Below, in pieces: positions 43,845-53,751 of a stretch of DNA of 64,000 nt. The translations under genes were made by a program, and so were the position numbers. The notes beneath the pieces were generated by a model, which made no database searches, was not told the origin of the DNA, and saw only the letters and a program-made list of their open reading frames with translations. Position 1 is the stretch's first letter; each line of letters starts with the position of its first letter. The DNA is from Thermogemmatispora tikiterensis (GTDB lineage Bacteria; Chloroflexota; Ktedonobacteria; Ktedonobacterales; Ktedonobacteraceae), in contig NZ_MCIF01000002.1 in NCBI RefSeq assembly GCF_003268475.1, positions 822,015 to 886,014 on the forward strand. Direction: 5' to 3'.

Positions 43845-44453
43845 TCAGGAGGGAGGAAAGCGCTGGCAGAAGCGAGTGAAGGCCCTGGTCACCTGCTGGC
43901 GGGTCTCCTCCAGAGAGCCACTGTTATCAATCACCTCATCGACCAGCGGAAGACGCTGTTCGACCGAAGGTTGAGCGCGCAGGCGCGCCAGAGCCTCCTC
44001 CTCGCTGAGGTGACTGCGCTCTATCAGGCGACGGAGTTCCTGCTCAGGCGAACAAATCACCAGCCATTTGCTCTGGCAGAGAGCGGCGTGCCCACCTTCC
44101 AGCAGCTTGACGGCGTCGATCACTGCGATGCCCGAGGGGCTGACCCGGCTCAGCTCTTCCAGAATGGCTGCCCCAACTGCGGGATGGACAAGGGCTTCTA
44201 GCCGGCGCAGTGCCTCGGGGTCCCGGAAGACGATATGGCCAAGCTCCTGACGATCAACTCGCCCCTCCGGGGTCAAAACGGAGGGGCCAAAAACTTGAGC
44301 AATCCTGGCCGTAATCGGCTGGCCCGGCTCGTAGAGCGAGTGGACCAGGGCATCAGCATCGATGTAGCGCTCTGCTCCCAATTCCAATAACATCTTGCCC
44401 ACGGTTGTTTTCCCGCAGGCAATATTTCCTGTCAGGCCAATGACACGCGGCAT
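43845..44453 (-). CDS. coaE: Dephospho-CoA kinase
   Basis: Phosphorylates the 3'-OH of dephospho-CoA with ATP, the last step of coenzyme A synthesis. P-loop in VIGLTGNIACGKTT (Ser replaced by Cys and Thr relative to the usual GGIASGKST), ERYIDADALVHSLYEPG with the conserved Asp pair, LGHIVFRDPEALRRLEALVHP and the lid region VVCSPEQELRRLIERSHLSEEEALARL-like block. 202 aa, normal length. Isolated gene, convergent with the small acidic gene. Confidence 0.93.
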   Translation of the reverse strand: MPRVIGLTGNIACGKTTVGKMLLELGAERYIDADALVHSLYEPGQPITARIAQVFGPSVLTPEGRVDRQELGHIVFRDPEALRRLEALVHPAVGAAILEELSRVSPSGIAVIDAVKLLEGGHAALCQSKWLVICSPEQELRRLIERSHLSEEEALARLRAQPSVEQRLPLVDEVIDNSGSLEETRQQVTRAFTRFCQRFPPS

Positions 44454-44693
44454 CGCTAAACAATGCTCCTCTCACAACAAGATGATCGGGGCAAGCAGTT
44501 GTCTGCCAGGCTGGCTTGCAGTTCGACGGCGGGAGAGCTGGTCAGCCTCCTCACTTGGTCTGGCTTCTTATCGCCCGGTCCAGCCTTTGCTTTCACCCTG
44601 CCAAAAGTACCGACGTACACCATTTCTTTCCAAGCTGGCGAATTTTATCGTACAATAACTCCGCAATCTTTGCTATCGCAGTAAGGAGCGTGC

Positions 44694-46559
44694 ATGGGCA
44701 GACGCCTGGGCCTTCTGATCGGCATTAATCAGTACCAGGATAGCAGTTTTCGACCACTTCGCTACGCCGAGACAGATGCCAGGGCCATTGCGCACTGGCT
44801 GGTGAATAGCCGGGGAGGACGCTGGAATCCCTCTGACGTGCAACTTCTGCTTGGGGCGCAGGCCACGCGACAGTGTATTGAGCAGTGGCTCGCGCAGCTC
44901 TGCCTCCAGGCTGCGGGCCCCGATGATACGCTCTTCCTCTACTTCGCCGGGCACGCTTTTCTCGATGAAGGGCGGGCTGAGGGTCACCTTGCGCTGGCAG
45001 ATACTTTCTATCAGCAACCCGCCAGCGGTCTGCCGCTAGCCACAACCCTGCTGCAGCTGCTCGGGCGTAGCCCAGCGCGGGCTATTGTCTGCGTCCTCGA
45101 CTGCTTCCAGACAGGACGCTTCTGGGGGCAGCGGCGAGCCTCGCCATTCGATTGCAAGCCCCTGCCCGGTCCCATGTTCCTGGCAGCATTGCAGCAGCTA
45201 CCTAACCGTTTTCTGCTCTGCTCCTGTCGCGGGAACGAGTTCGCGCCGGAACAGGGAGAGCAAAATGTGGGCATGCTGGCCCATCGCCTGCTGCTCGGGC
45301 TGTGTGGGGGAGCAGCTGATCCCACAAGCGGGCAGATTATTTTTCAGCGTCTTGCCCTCTACCTGCAGCAGAGCCTCGGGGAGCAGCAGCGTCCGCAGCT
45401 CTTTGGCCAGGGTCTCGGGCCAGTGGTCCTGGTAGGCGAAGAGGAGACCGAAGGACCGGCGACAGCCGTAGCCAGGGCCGGCGCCGGTGGAGACAACGGT
45501 CACCCCGGCCTACCCCAGCGGCCAGGAGGCCCGGGGACGGTTCTGCAGGCCGTTCACCAGATGGGCCAGATGCCGCAACCGACCCAGACCCCCGCTGGCA
45601 TCGCTCAGCTCTCTCCCCTGCAGCCGTCCTCGGCCATAGCGACGCCAAGGGCGGAGCAGCAGGCCGCTCTTTTGCTTCAGCAGGCGCGCGCCCTGCTCCA
45701 GCAGCAACAGCTTGCCGAGGCTCTCACTTCTTTGGAGCAGGTATTACAGCTTATGCCGACCCATACCGAGGCGCTCCTTCTTAAAGGCCAGCTGCTCGGT
45801 ACAGCAGGCCGCTTTGCTGAGGCCATGCAAGCGGTCGAGCAAGTGCTACGCCAGGAGCCAGGCAACGCCCTGGCCTGGAGCATGCGCGCCGCCCTCCTGG
45901 CGAACCTGGGACAGTTCGAGGAGGCACTCCGGGCAGTAGAACGCTCGCTGTCCCTTGATCCACACAACGCAGAGACGCAGACGATCAGATCGGCAATTCT
46001 AGTCAAGATGGCGGTCGCCCAGACGCCGGCAGCGCCCACTGGCGCGCCTCTCCCCGGCCCCAGCCCTAGCACGGCTTCGTCTAGCGCCGGGGCTGCCGCA
46101 ACGGCTGGCGCCTCTGCGGAGAGTGGTCGAGGCCCACGTCGGCGGGGACGGGCCTTGCTGATGAGCCTGGCGTTGCAGGTGGCCGGTTTGGGGCTGGGAT
46201 TGCTTGGGGCCTGGCTGGCCATCAAGCATCCAGGAGCGCCTGGAGCCTTGTCCTTGACCATCGAGGGCCTGGGCCTGGCTTTGCTCTGTGCCAATGCGCT
46301 CTCTGGTTGCTATTTCGACGGCATCTGGCGCTTTCTCCCTATCCCTTTGGTAAGCCTGCTAGCCACGGCTTTGCCTGCCTATCTGCTTCTGACCCAAAGC
46401 GGACGAACGCGCCTGGCGGCTCTGGTTGAGGCCAATCCGCGGGGCTTTACGGCTATCCAATTTGCCTTGCTCTGGTTCGGCCTGGTAGCCATCTTGCCAT
46501 TCCTGCTGGCCCTTGTTGGATTGCTGAGCGGCTGGCTGCGCGGCGCGCGCCGTCGCTAA
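44694..46559 (+). CDS. Caspase-like (C14) protein with TPR repeats and membrane domain
   Basis: Residues 1-250 form a caspase/metacaspase-type peptidase domain: LGLLIGINQYQD at the first strand, catalytic H87 in FLYFAGHAFL and C137 in VCVLDCFQTG. A Pro/Gly/Gln-rich linker follows, then three TPR units (about 322-435), another low-complexity linker and a C-terminal membrane domain with four helices (about 485-615). The peptidase would be cytoplasmic, tethered to the membrane. Start ATG 44694 with AAGGAG upstream; TACAAT -10-like at 44651-44656. Bacterial orthocaspases take part in signalling, cell death or stress; the role here is unknown. No adjacent effector or toxin gene is seen. Confidence 0.82.
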   Translation: MGRRLGLLIGINQYQDSSFRPLRYAETDARAIAHWLVNSRGGRWNPSDVQLLLGAQATRQCIEQWLAQLCLQAAGPDDTLFLYFAGHAFLDEGRAEGHLALADTFYQQPASGLPLATTLLQLLGRSPARAIVCVLDCFQTGRFWGQRRASPFDCKPLPGPMFLAALQQLPNRFLLCSCRGNEFAPEQGEQNVGMLAHRLLLGLCGGAADPTSGQIIFQRLALYLQQSLGEQQRPQLFGQGLGPVVLVGEEETEGPATAVARAGAGGDNGHPGLPQRPGGPGTVLQAVHQMGQMPQPTQTPAGIAQLSPLQPSSAIATPRAEQQAALLLQQARALLQQQQLAEALTSLEQVLQLMPTHTEALLLKGQLLGTAGRFAEAMQAVEQVLRQEPGNALAWSMRAALLANLGQFEEALRAVERSLSLDPHNAETQTIRSAILVKMAVAQTPAAPTGAPLPGPSPSTASSSAGAAATAGASAESGRGPRRRGRALLMSLALQVAGLGLGLLGAWLAIKHPGAPGALSLTIEGLGLALLCANALSGCYFDGIWRFLPIPLVSLLATALPAYLLLTQSGRTRLAALVEANPRGFTAIQFALLWFGLVAILPFLLALVGLLSGWLRGARRR

Positions 46560-46567
46560 GGCAAGCC

Positions 46568-46596
46568 AACAGAACAGAGGCGCCGCCCGTTCTGTT
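46568..46596. terminator. Hairpin between caspase gene and ABC-F gene
   Basis: AACAGAAC (46568-46575) and GTTCTGTT (46589-46596), perfect 8-bp arms filling almost the whole 39-bp gap between two convergent stops. Confidence 0.6.
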
Positions 46597-46598
46597 CC

Positions 46599-48605
46599 TT
46601 AGCGGGAGGCCTCCATCTGGCTCTGGCTTGCCGCCAGTTGCTCCCACTCAGCGAGGAGCTGCTCTAGCTCTGCTCTGGTTGCCTCGTAGTCGCTGGTCAG
46701 TCGCTGCAATTCGGCGACGTCTCCTCTGCCAGCGGCCTCATTGAGGGCCTCCTCCAGGGCGCGGGCACGCTGCTCACGCTGTTCGATCTCCTGCTCAACC
46801 TCGGTCAGACTGCGCAGGCGCGGCTGCCCTACCCGGCGGCTGCGCCGCTCGCGTCCGGGACGCCGCCCAGCCCCAGCATGGTCTGTCCCGACCTCCGCGA
46901 GCGCTGTCTCCGGCCTGGCCGCCTCCTGAGAGGCAGCGCGAGCGTTTTCCTCCTGGCGTTCATGCGCCAGCAAGCGCCCGCGTTCGCGCTGGAGATGCTG
47001 GCGATAGTCACTATAGTTGCCCTCATAGGAGTGCAGCCTGCCCTCACCAATCACCCAGACCTTGCTCGCCAGGCGATCAATGAAGTAGCGATCGTGCGAA
47101 ACAAAGAGCAGAGTTCCACTGAAAGTAGCCAGTACCTCCTCCAGGAACTGACGAGAGGGCAGATCAAGGTGATTGGTAGGCTCGTCAAGCACCAGAAAAT
47201 TGGGTCCCTGCAGTGTCAGCTTGGCCAACACCACGCGGCTACGCTCGCCGCCGCTCAGGCTCCCGATAGTCTTAAAGACATCGTCGCCCTCGAAGAGGAA
47301 ACGTGCTAGCAGGGCACGGGCACTTTCTTCGCTGAGGGCCGCTACTTCGCGAATCTCATCCAGGACCGTGCGACTGGGATCGAGATCCTCATGAGTTTGC
47401 GAGTAGTAGCCGACATGGACATTGTGGCCAAGGACCACTTTGCCACGCAGCGGCGGCAGCTGGCCAATCAGGGTACGCAGCAGCGAAGTCTTACCAGCCC
47501 CATTGGGACCGAGCAGACCAATGCGCTCGCCGCGGATGATCTCCAAGTCGGGCATATGCACCAGCACCCGGGGTTCACGACCCGGCTGGCGATAGCCGAC
47601 AACCAGTCCCTGCGTAGAGAGGACGACACGCCCACTTTCCACCGAGGGCTTCAGATCGAAGTGCAGCTCCTGGAATTCCTGGGGGCGGTTGAGGCGTTCC
47701 AGGCGGCTGAGCAGTTTCTCGCGTCCCCGGGCCTGCCGGCTGCGCTGACCGGCTTTGTAACGGCGGATGAATTCCTCGGTTCGCTGGATGAATTCCTGCT
47801 GCTCTTCGTATTCCTGCAGGCGGCGCTCAAAGCGCTCGGCACGCAGCTGCAGATATTTGCTATAGTTGCCAGGATACTCCTCGACCCGCCCAAAGGCCAG
47901 CTCCAGAATGCGGGAGACAATCTTGTCGAGAAAGTAACGGTCGTGCTCAACGACGACCAGCGCCCCTTTCCACTCCTGCAGGTAGTCCTCCAGCCACTCC
48001 AGAGCTTCCAGATCAAGATGGTTGGTTGGCTCATCCAGCAGGAGCACGTCGGGTTCTTGCAGGAGAAGACGAGCCAGGGCCGCCCGCCGTTGCTGACCGC
48101 CGCTGAGCTGGGCAATGGGCATATCGTGCAACTCGCGACTGAATCCCAGGCCATCGAGCACCTGCTGCACACGCTGCTCATAGGTATAGCCACCGGCATG
48201 TTCAAAGCGCAGCTGGAGTTCGGCGTAGCGCTGCAGCAACTGCTCGCGCTGTCGGATGTCACCGCGCTCGCTGGCGCTGGCAATCGCATTGGCAAGCGCC
48301 TGCAGCTCCTGCTCCCAGGAGCGCAGGTAGTCGAAGACCGTCAGCAGCTCCTCGCGGAGAGTGCGCTGCGGTTGCAGGTCGAGCGTCTGGGAGAGGTAGC
48401 CGATACGGGTCCCGCGCGCGACCAGGATGGTGCCCTCATCGGGTTCCTCGTAGCCGGCCAGGAGCTTCAGCAGCGTTGACTTACCGGCCCCGTTGGGGCC
48501 AACCAGTCCAATGCGATCGCGCTCGTTGATCTGGAAGGTGACACCGGCAAAGAGATGCTCAGCACCATAGACTTTCCCGAGACCGTTGACGCTAATCAGT
48601 GGCAT
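46599..48605 (-). CDS. ABC-F family ATPase (ribosome-associated, Uup/EttA-like)
   Basis: Two soluble ABC domains without membrane segments: Walker A GPNGAGKSTLLK and GPNGAGKTSLLR, signatures LSGGQQRRAALARL and LSGGERSRVVLAKL, Walker B LLLDEPTNHLD and LVLDEPTNHLD, with the ABC-F arm/linker (RRYKAGQRSRQARGREKLLS) between them and a C-terminal coiled coil (LTEVEQEIEQREQRARALEE). Such proteins bind the ribosomal E site and rescue or protect translation. The frame extends to 48830, but the ABC domain begins only at ATG 48605, so I start there; no clear Shine-Dalgarno is visible. Uup, EttA or antibiotic-protection subtype not resolved. Confidence 0.9.
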   Translation of the reverse strand: MPLISVNGLGKVYGAEHLFAGVTFQINERDRIGLVGPNGAGKSTLLKLLAGYEEPDEGTILVARGTRIGYLSQTLDLQPQRTLREELLTVFDYLRSWEQELQALANAIASASERGDIRQREQLLQRYAELQLRFEHAGGYTYEQRVQQVLDGLGFSRELHDMPIAQLSGGQQRRAALARLLLQEPDVLLLDEPTNHLDLEALEWLEDYLQEWKGALVVVEHDRYFLDKIVSRILELAFGRVEEYPGNYSKYLQLRAERFERRLQEYEEQQEFIQRTEEFIRRYKAGQRSRQARGREKLLSRLERLNRPQEFQELHFDLKPSVESGRVVLSTQGLVVGYRQPGREPRVLVHMPDLEIIRGERIGLLGPNGAGKTSLLRTLIGQLPPLRGKVVLGHNVHVGYYSQTHEDLDPSRTVLDEIREVAALSEESARALLARFLFEGDDVFKTIGSLSGGERSRVVLAKLTLQGPNFLVLDEPTNHLDLPSRQFLEEVLATFSGTLLFVSHDRYFIDRLASKVWVIGEGRLHSYEGNYSDYRQHLQRERGRLLAHERQEENARAASQEAARPETALAEVGTDHAGAGRRPGRERRSRRVGQPRLRSLTEVEQEIEQREQRARALEEALNEAAGRGDVAELQRLTSDYEATRAELEQLLAEWEQLAASQSQMEASR

Positions 48606-49640
48606 AGAGCAGTGCAGTTGCTTCTGAGTGAGAGTGTGTGAGTACGAGTATAGACCAGCCGCGCTTCGGCCACCTTCGCTGTGGGAAGGACTGGCCGCCC
48701 GCGCCCGCCGGCGAGGTCGCACGCTCGCCAGGTCAAGCGGACGCGCCGCTCTCTCCTCGCCCGAAGGTCCCGCGTCGCATCCCGGATCGGCAGGCAGAGA
48801 CAGGGTATCATAAAAGCAAGCCTGGTGCAAGCACTCCCGGATTCCTCCGAGATCTTGCCCCCGCCCAGCAGGAATGGCGGGTCTCCAGAGAGAGCGGTGG
48901 CCCTACCGTCCCCAAGACAGAGCGGCTGACCAGATGCTCGACGGTCTTTTCTCCGTGCACTGCCCAGAGAGGACCGATCAGAGAAGCGTCCAGTCAGCCG
49001 CATGGTGGAGAGAAGATTGCCCGTGAGCGATGCCACCTACTCTCATCCCGCTCCCTTGCCACCCCATCCTCCAACACTTCCCTCTTTGGGATAAGCCCAA
49101 ACAGCGGTTGGTTCCTCCAAGCCCGTTCTCGTTTCCTCGGTGCCGGTGATTCCGCTCTGCTGTCCCTTTTGCCTCCCTACCATCCACTCCCCGTCATCGA
49201 CTTTTTGCCTTATACAGCGGATTCTCCTCCCCTCTACACTGTCAGCCAGCCACCCCTTGTGATCCCTATTCACCTCCCTACCTCCCGGCCTCATCCCTTG
49301 CCACTGATCCCCGCCATATCCAAAGATGCATGTGCTTGTATAAGGCACGGGCAACCATCTACGTCAAAGAGTATAGCTCATTCTCGTGAACACTGCATGA
49401 ACGGCGCACCTGGTCAGATGAATATTTTTTCATGGAAAGGGGAAGATATGGGTCGGATTATTCCAGTAGCATGACAGTTTTTTCATTAATGATGAGAGAC
49501 GACAGGCAGAGGGTTTTCCTCCCTGGTTGGATTCCTGCTCCTCTGCCTTCTTGCTTTGCTGGTATGGTATACTGTGCTCAAGCGAGAGGCCTATTTTATC
49601 CTCCTACCACCCAACTCTTCGTCGCAAGGAAGGATGTCAC
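48606..49640. other. Large divergent intergenic region, ABC-F / OPRT
   Basis: About 1 kb. A plus-strand open frame (48638-49474) exists, but its translation is Pro/Ser/Arg-rich with no domain or ribosome site, so I do not call it. AGTATA at 48647-48652 is a TATACT on the minus strand ahead of ABC-F with no -35; the OPRT promoter lies at 49565-49573. The second half (48980-49330) is strikingly pyrimidine-rich on the plus strand. Confidence 0.4.
49565..49573 (+). promoter_or_regulatory. Extended -10 promoter of the OPRT-like gene
   Basis: TGG-TATACT (49565-49573), an extended -10 element without a consensus -35. A start near 49580 leaves a leader of about 60 nt. Confidence 0.5.
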
Positions 49641-50300
49641 GTGGTCAAAGAGCAGTCTCTTGACAACCTCTGGCTAGCCCAGGCCCTATTCGATCTAAAT
49701 GGAGTCCAGTTTGGGAACTTCACGGTCAGCGAGTCGGCGGTAAGTTCCCCGGTCTTTGTCAATCCCAAGGTGCTGATCAGCAATCCACTGGCGCTGCGCG
49801 TGGCCAGCAAACTCATGCAGCAAGAGATCAGCCTTGCCCAGTCGCTGAGGCGTCCGCGGGTCCACCCCTTCAATGTAGTTGCTGGCGTGCCAGTCGGCGG
49901 GCTGCTTCTGGCAACGGCTTATTCCTTAGAGACGAATACGCCGCTGATTTACGCGCGTATTCGTCCAGAGGGGACTGGCCAGCGAGGGATCGAGGGCCGC
50001 TACACACCGGGAGATACAGCGCTGATTATTGATGATCTGATCACGCGCGGTGGCAGCGTGCTGGAGACAGCTGCCCTGCTCGAAGAGCACGGCCTGAAGG
50101 TCAAAGATGTTATTGTGCTGATCGACCGCGAGCATGGAGCTACGGAGCGTCTTCGTCAGCATGGCTATAATCTGATCAGCATCCTCAAGCTCGATGTGAT
50201 GCTCAATCACTATATGTCGCGGGGTCTGATCTCCGAAGAAACCTATCGGGTGTGCTCAGAATATCTTCAGAGCAAGCGAGCAGAGCTGCGGCAGTCATAG
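49641..50300 (+). CDS. Orotate phosphoribosyltransferase-like protein
   Basis: Type I phosphoribosyltransferase; OPRT joins orotate to PRPP giving OMP in pyrimidine synthesis. The PRPP motif TALIIDDLITRGGSVLETA, GVPVGGLLLATA and RIRPEGTG...GIEG (in place of the usual KTHG loop) are visible, with N-terminal FGNFTVSESAVSSPVFVNPK matching the OPRT hood. Start: GTG 49641 with AAGGAAGG 6-8 nt upstream; the frame is open back to 49527 without support. 219 aa. No other pyr genes nearby, so it may be the housekeeping pyrE or an OPRT-like salvage enzyme. Confidence 0.82.
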   Translation: MVKEQSLDNLWLAQALFDLNGVQFGNFTVSESAVSSPVFVNPKVLISNPLALRVASKLMQQEISLAQSLRRPRVHPFNVVAGVPVGGLLLATAYSLETNTPLIYARIRPEGTGQRGIEGRYTPGDTALIIDDLITRGGSVLETAALLEEHGLKVKDVIVLIDREHGATERLRQHGYNLISILKLDVMLNHYMSRGLISEETYRVCSEYLQSKRAELRQS

Positions 50301-50469
50301 CTCGCAAGAACTGACAGCCGCTCGCTACGTGGGACCTGGTCAGCTGTTGGATGGCCAACAGCGTGGTACAGAGAGGGAAGAGGCCAGGGACTCCTGCCAG
50401 CTGAGGTTATGGGCCGTGGCCTCTTCTCTTCACCTGCTGCAAGCTGTCAGTCTGTTCAAGCAGCGGCTC

Positions 50470-51309
50470 TCAGCCCTGGGGGTAAGGCGAGGCAGGGGCA
50501 GGACGCGGGCCATCCTGGGGCACTGGTGCAGTCCGGCCCTCACGAGCCGTATGCAGCGTCTTGAGAAGCGGCTCGATGAGATCAAGCGGCAGCGGGAAAA
50601 TGATGGTCGAGTTTTTCTCCACGGCGATCTCGGTCAGGGTCTGCAGATAGCGCAGCTGCAGGGCCCCTGGCTCCGAGGCGATGATATTAGCCGCCTGGGA
50701 CAGCTGTGTGGCCGCTTGTAGCTCGCCTTCGGCATGAATAATCTTGGCGCGTTTCTCGCGTTCAGCCTCCGCTTGCTTGGCCATAGCCCGCTGCATGGTG
50801 GCTGGCAGTTCCACGTCTTTGATCTCTACCGCAGTCACTTTCACACCCCAACGCTCTGTGAACTCGTCAATGATGGCCTGCAGCTCGCGATTGATCTTGT
50901 TGCGTTGGGCGAGCAGCTCATCTAGCTCTGACTGCCCCAAGACATTGCGCAAGGTAGTCTGGCCAATCTGTGTCGTGGCCTGCAGGTAGTTCATGACGTT
51001 GACAATGGCGGCCTCGGGATTGACCACGTAGAAGTAGACGACAGCGGTCACCTTGACGGTCACATTGTCTCGGGTGATGACCTCCTGCGGCGGCACAGTC
51101 AGGGTGACGATGCGCAGGTCGACTTTCAGCAGGCGCGCAATCACGGGAGGAATCCAGCATAGACCCGGGCCGCGCGTGCCGCGCAGGTTGCCAAGAACGA
51201 AGAGGACGCCGCGCTCATACTGTTGGATGACGCGCAGGCCAGAAAGCAGAATGAGCACGACAATGAGGACAATGACTACAATGGCGCTTATAGCGAGAGA
51301 GTTTCCCAT
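50470..51309 (-). CDS. Slipin/stomatin-like SPFH (band 7) protein
   Basis: N-terminal membrane helix ([19 protein letters not shown]), then a band-7 domain ([29 protein letters not shown]) and a coiled-coil C-terminal region ([26 protein letters not shown]), ending in a Pro-rich tail. The typical stomatin pattern: oligomerises in membrane microdomains. It overlaps the NfeD gene by 22 bp, with its AAGGAGG site inside that gene; NfeD-slipin pairs are a conserved operon, in which the NfeD protease can cleave the slipin C-terminus. 279 aa, family norm. Confidence 0.93.
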   Translation of the reverse strand: MGNSLAISAIVVIVLIVVLILLSGLRVIQQYERGVLFVLGNLRGTRGPGLCWIPPVIARLLKVDLRIVTLTVPPQEVITRDNVTVKVTAVVYFYVVNPEAAIVNVMNYLQATTQIGQTTLRNVLGQSELDELLAQRNKINRELQAIIDEFTERWGVKVTAVEIKDVELPATMQRAMAKQAEAEREKRAKIIHAEGELQAATQLSQAANIIASEPGALQLRYLQTLTEIAVEKNSTIIFPLPLDLIEPLLKTLHTAREGRTAPVPQDGPRPAPASPYPQG

Positions 51310-52733
51310 TGGGAATCCTCCTTTTCTGAGGGTGGGACTGTCGGTGTGCCATCGGCGGGTGGAGCCGGCGGCTGGTTTGGTCGGACATAGAGACGGAGAC
51401 CTTCGACAGCCACAATGGTGACCTCACAGCCTTCATCGAGGGAAGTATAGGGTTCAACCAGACTGGCTGCCCAGTTCTCACCACTGTAATTCACTCTGCC
51501 GCCGGGCGTCAGCGGCGTGAGCGTGACTGCGCGGGCCCCGATCATACTCTCGACTCCCGAGGGTCGACGCTGGCGCTGAGCCCGGACAACGACGCTTACC
51601 AGAGCCAGGCTGAGCGAGCCAACAACCGCCGCCATGAGGTAGACGATCCAGGGGGTGACACCTGGTCCATGCTCCACCTGATCACTGTTGAAGAAGAGCA
51701 AGGAGCCGATAATAAGTGAGATGACCGCACCCACGGTCAGCACACCATGCGAAGGCAGACGGACATCAAGGACCAGCAAGACCAGGGCCAGGCCCATGAG
51801 CAGCAGGCCAGTCCAGTTGGGGGAGAGTGACCCGGCCCCCAGAAGGAAGAGGATGAGAGCAATGCCGCCAACGACGCCCGGCACGATGGCCCCGGGATGG
51901 GCGATCTCAAGATAGAGGCCGATCAAGGCGACAATGAAGAGGAGAAAGACAACGTTGGGGTCAAGAAGAAAGCTATAGAGCGCCTCAAACAGCCCCGGGT
52001 TGAAGGTCGTGAGGGCTACCCCAGTGGTATGCAACACCACACTGCGCCCGGAGACCAGGGTAACGCTGCGTCCGTCAACACTGTGGAGAAGCTCGGAGAG
52101 CGAACGGGCACCGAGGTCAACGATGTGCTCGCGCACAGCGGTCTGATCATCGTAGGAAGCAGCCTCGGTGACCATTTTTGCAGCCAGGGTGGCGTTTCGC
52201 CCGTAGCGATTCTGCGTGCCGGTGATCTGCGCTACAAGGTCATTCTCGATCTTCTTGAGTAGTGTAGAATCGAGGTTGCTGCCAGTGCTGCTCACAGGAC
52301 TGGATGCTCCAATACGTGTGGTTGGAGCCATAGCAGCGATAGGAGCAGAGAGTGCCACAAAGGCCCCAGCAGAGGCAGCCCGTGCGCCAGGCGGATAGAC
52401 GTAGGTGATGATAGGAACTGTGCTAGCCAGCTCGGCCTGGGTGATTTGCTTCATGGAGTCCAGGTCACCGCCAGGCGTGTCGATGACGATGACAAGCGCT
52501 TGTGCTCCATCGCTGGTCGCAGTGGCAATGGCCTGCTGGAGGAAACGCACCGCGCCCGGGTTGATGTCGCTGTCGAGATTGGCCACATCAACGTGTGGGG
52601 AGGCGGCCCATGCGGGTTGGGCGCCCAGGCAGGCTATTCCGGCCATAGCCAGTAGAGCCATACTCAGGGAGACAAGCCCGAGCACCAGGGATCGCACGCC
52701 AGTTGACGCTCGTCGATGGTGGCGCATGTCCAT
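51288..52733 (-). CDS. NfeD-family membrane serine protease (long form)
   Basis: Signal peptide (about 1-43), then a ClpP-like serine protease domain (about 47-225) with VIVIDTPGG (oxyanion) and nucleophile S in [15 protein letters not shown]; then about six membrane helices (about 245-395), and a C-terminal OB-fold NfeD domain (about 400-465, [36 protein letters not shown]). Long NfeD1b architecture. Start ATG 52733 with AAAGGA upstream. Encoded upstream of and overlapping its slipin partner; acts at membrane microdomains in envelope quality control. Confidence 0.92.
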   Translation of the reverse strand: MDMRHHRRASTGVRSLVLGLVSLSMALLAMAGIACLGAQPAWAASPHVDVANLDSDINPGAVRFLQQAIATATSDGAQALVIVIDTPGGDLDSMKQITQAELASTVPIITYVYPPGARAASAGAFVALSAPIAAMAPTTRIGASSPVSSTGSNLDSTLLKKIENDLVAQITGTQNRYGRNATLAAKMVTEAASYDDQTAVREHIVDLGARSLSELLHSVDGRSVTLVSGRSVVLHTTGVALTTFNPGLFEALYSFLLDPNVVFLLFIVALIGLYLEIAHPGAIVPGVVGGIALILFLLGAGSLSPNWTGLLLMGLALVLLVLDVRLPSHGVLTVGAVISLIIGSLLFFNSDQVEHGPGVTPWIVYLMAAVVGSLSLALVSVVVRAQRQRRPSGVESMIGARAVTLTPLTPGGRVNYSGENWAASLVEPYTSLDEGCEVTIVAVEGLRLYVRPNQPPAPPADGTPTVPPSEKEDSQWETLSL

Positions 52734-53250
52734 AGCTTCTGTCCTTTGCGGTCAAAGGCTGCAGCGGGGCGCTGCAGCTCTGTCCTGCTGCCGATCCCAG
52801 GCCCCCAGGCCAGTTCCACCCAGCGAGGCCCGCACTTAGCCCGGAGGAAGATTGCCGGTCACAGTCCCTCCTTCTCTGCCTCTTTCCATTGGGTCCCCCT
52901 TACTCTTGATCAATCTTGCGGTTTCTCTTGCCCCTCTCTCCCGCTCCTCTCCGAGTCTGAGCCTGAGTGGTCCTGACCGGCGCTGTGCTCGCTTCGGCTG
53001 TGCTTACCGCTGACTGGTCTGGGGTATTGCTTATTGCTATACGAGATGATAGCGCAAATTTCTCACTGCGTCAATGTGCTCCGTCTGACTGGTTACCCTT
53101 GGGCGGAACAGAGAGGAGAGAGAGCGTAGTGCCTGGTCGGTCCATTGGCCTCTTTTCCAGCCAATCAGCCGGCCAGGGTCTCTCACTGGTGCAGGAAGAG
53201 GCTGGCCGTCCGATTGGCTGGTTGGTTGGAGAAGGGAGGCTCCTGGTGAG
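52734..53250. other. 517-bp gap, peroxiredoxin / nfeD
   Basis: No gene seen. Contains the 20-bp imperfect inverted repeat at 53157-53221 after the peroxiredoxin. No convincing nfeD promoter was found. Confidence 0.4.
53157..53221 (-). terminator. Long inverted repeat downstream of the peroxiredoxin
   Basis: CCAGCCAATCAGCCGGCCAG (53157-53176) pairs with 53202-53221 over 20 bp with two mismatches, loop 25 nt. It starts 30 bp after the peroxiredoxin stop (minus strand) and lacks a U-tract. Confidence 0.55.
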
Positions 53251-53751
53251 CTAGTTGGTCTGGGCCTGGAGCGCGTGCAGGACTTGGAAGAGCTGCTGGT
53301 TGTCTGGCAGATCGGAAGGGCTAGCGGTAACCTCGATGTGACGGATGATGCCCTCCTTATCGATCACGATGACGGCACGCTCCGACATCCCTGCGGGATG
53401 GCGCAGCCCATAGAGATCGACGACCGCTCCCTGGGGATAGAAGTCGGACAGCAGCGGGAAGGAGGTGCGCATTGCCTGTGACCAGGCGTCCAGCGTATAG
53501 ACACTGTCCATGCTGATGGCAACAACCTCGGTGTCGGCACTTCGGAAGCGCTCCAGTTCGCGCTCATAGGAGGGCAGCTGTGCTGAGCAGACACGGCTGA
53601 AGGCAAAGGGTACGAAGGCCAGAACAACGTTCTTCTTGCCGCGGAAGTCGGCGAGATGCCAGTCCTCACGGACATGGCTTTTGAGGGTAAAGTCGGGCGC
53701 GACATCGCCGATCTTGAGGGTTTTTGTGTAGGAACGGGCGGACTCAGCCAT
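53251..53751 (-). CDS. 1-Cys peroxiredoxin (AhpE/Bcp-like)
   Basis: Reduces peroxides through peroxidatic C55 in VPFAFSRVCSAQL (PxxxSxxC); C55 is the only cysteine in the 166-residue protein, so it must be a 1-Cys enzyme recycled by an external thiol. N-terminal GDVAPDFTLKS and the downstream YGLRHPAGMSERAVIVIDKEG match the AhpC/TSA family, AhpE subgroup. Start ATG 53751 with GAGGAGG upstream. Single gene with its own 3' hairpin. Confidence 0.9.
   Translation of the reverse strand: MAESARSYTKTLKIGDVAPDFTLKSHVREDWHLADFRGKKNVVLAFVPFAFSRVCSAQLPSYERELERFRSADTEVVAISMDSVYTLDAWSQAMRTSFPLLSDFYPQGAVVDLYGLRHPAGMSERAVIVIDKEGIIRHIEVTASPSDLPDNQQLFQVLHALQAQTN

Noticed and set aside
47391-48479. 362-codon plus-strand frame opposite the ABC-F gene
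   Set aside because: Antisense shadow of a strongly conserved ATPase.
48638-49474. 278-codon plus-strand frame in the ABC-F/OPRT gap
   Set aside because: Pro/Ser/Arg-rich low-complexity translation, no Shine-Dalgarno, no domain; probably chance in GC-rich, pyrimidine-biased DNA.
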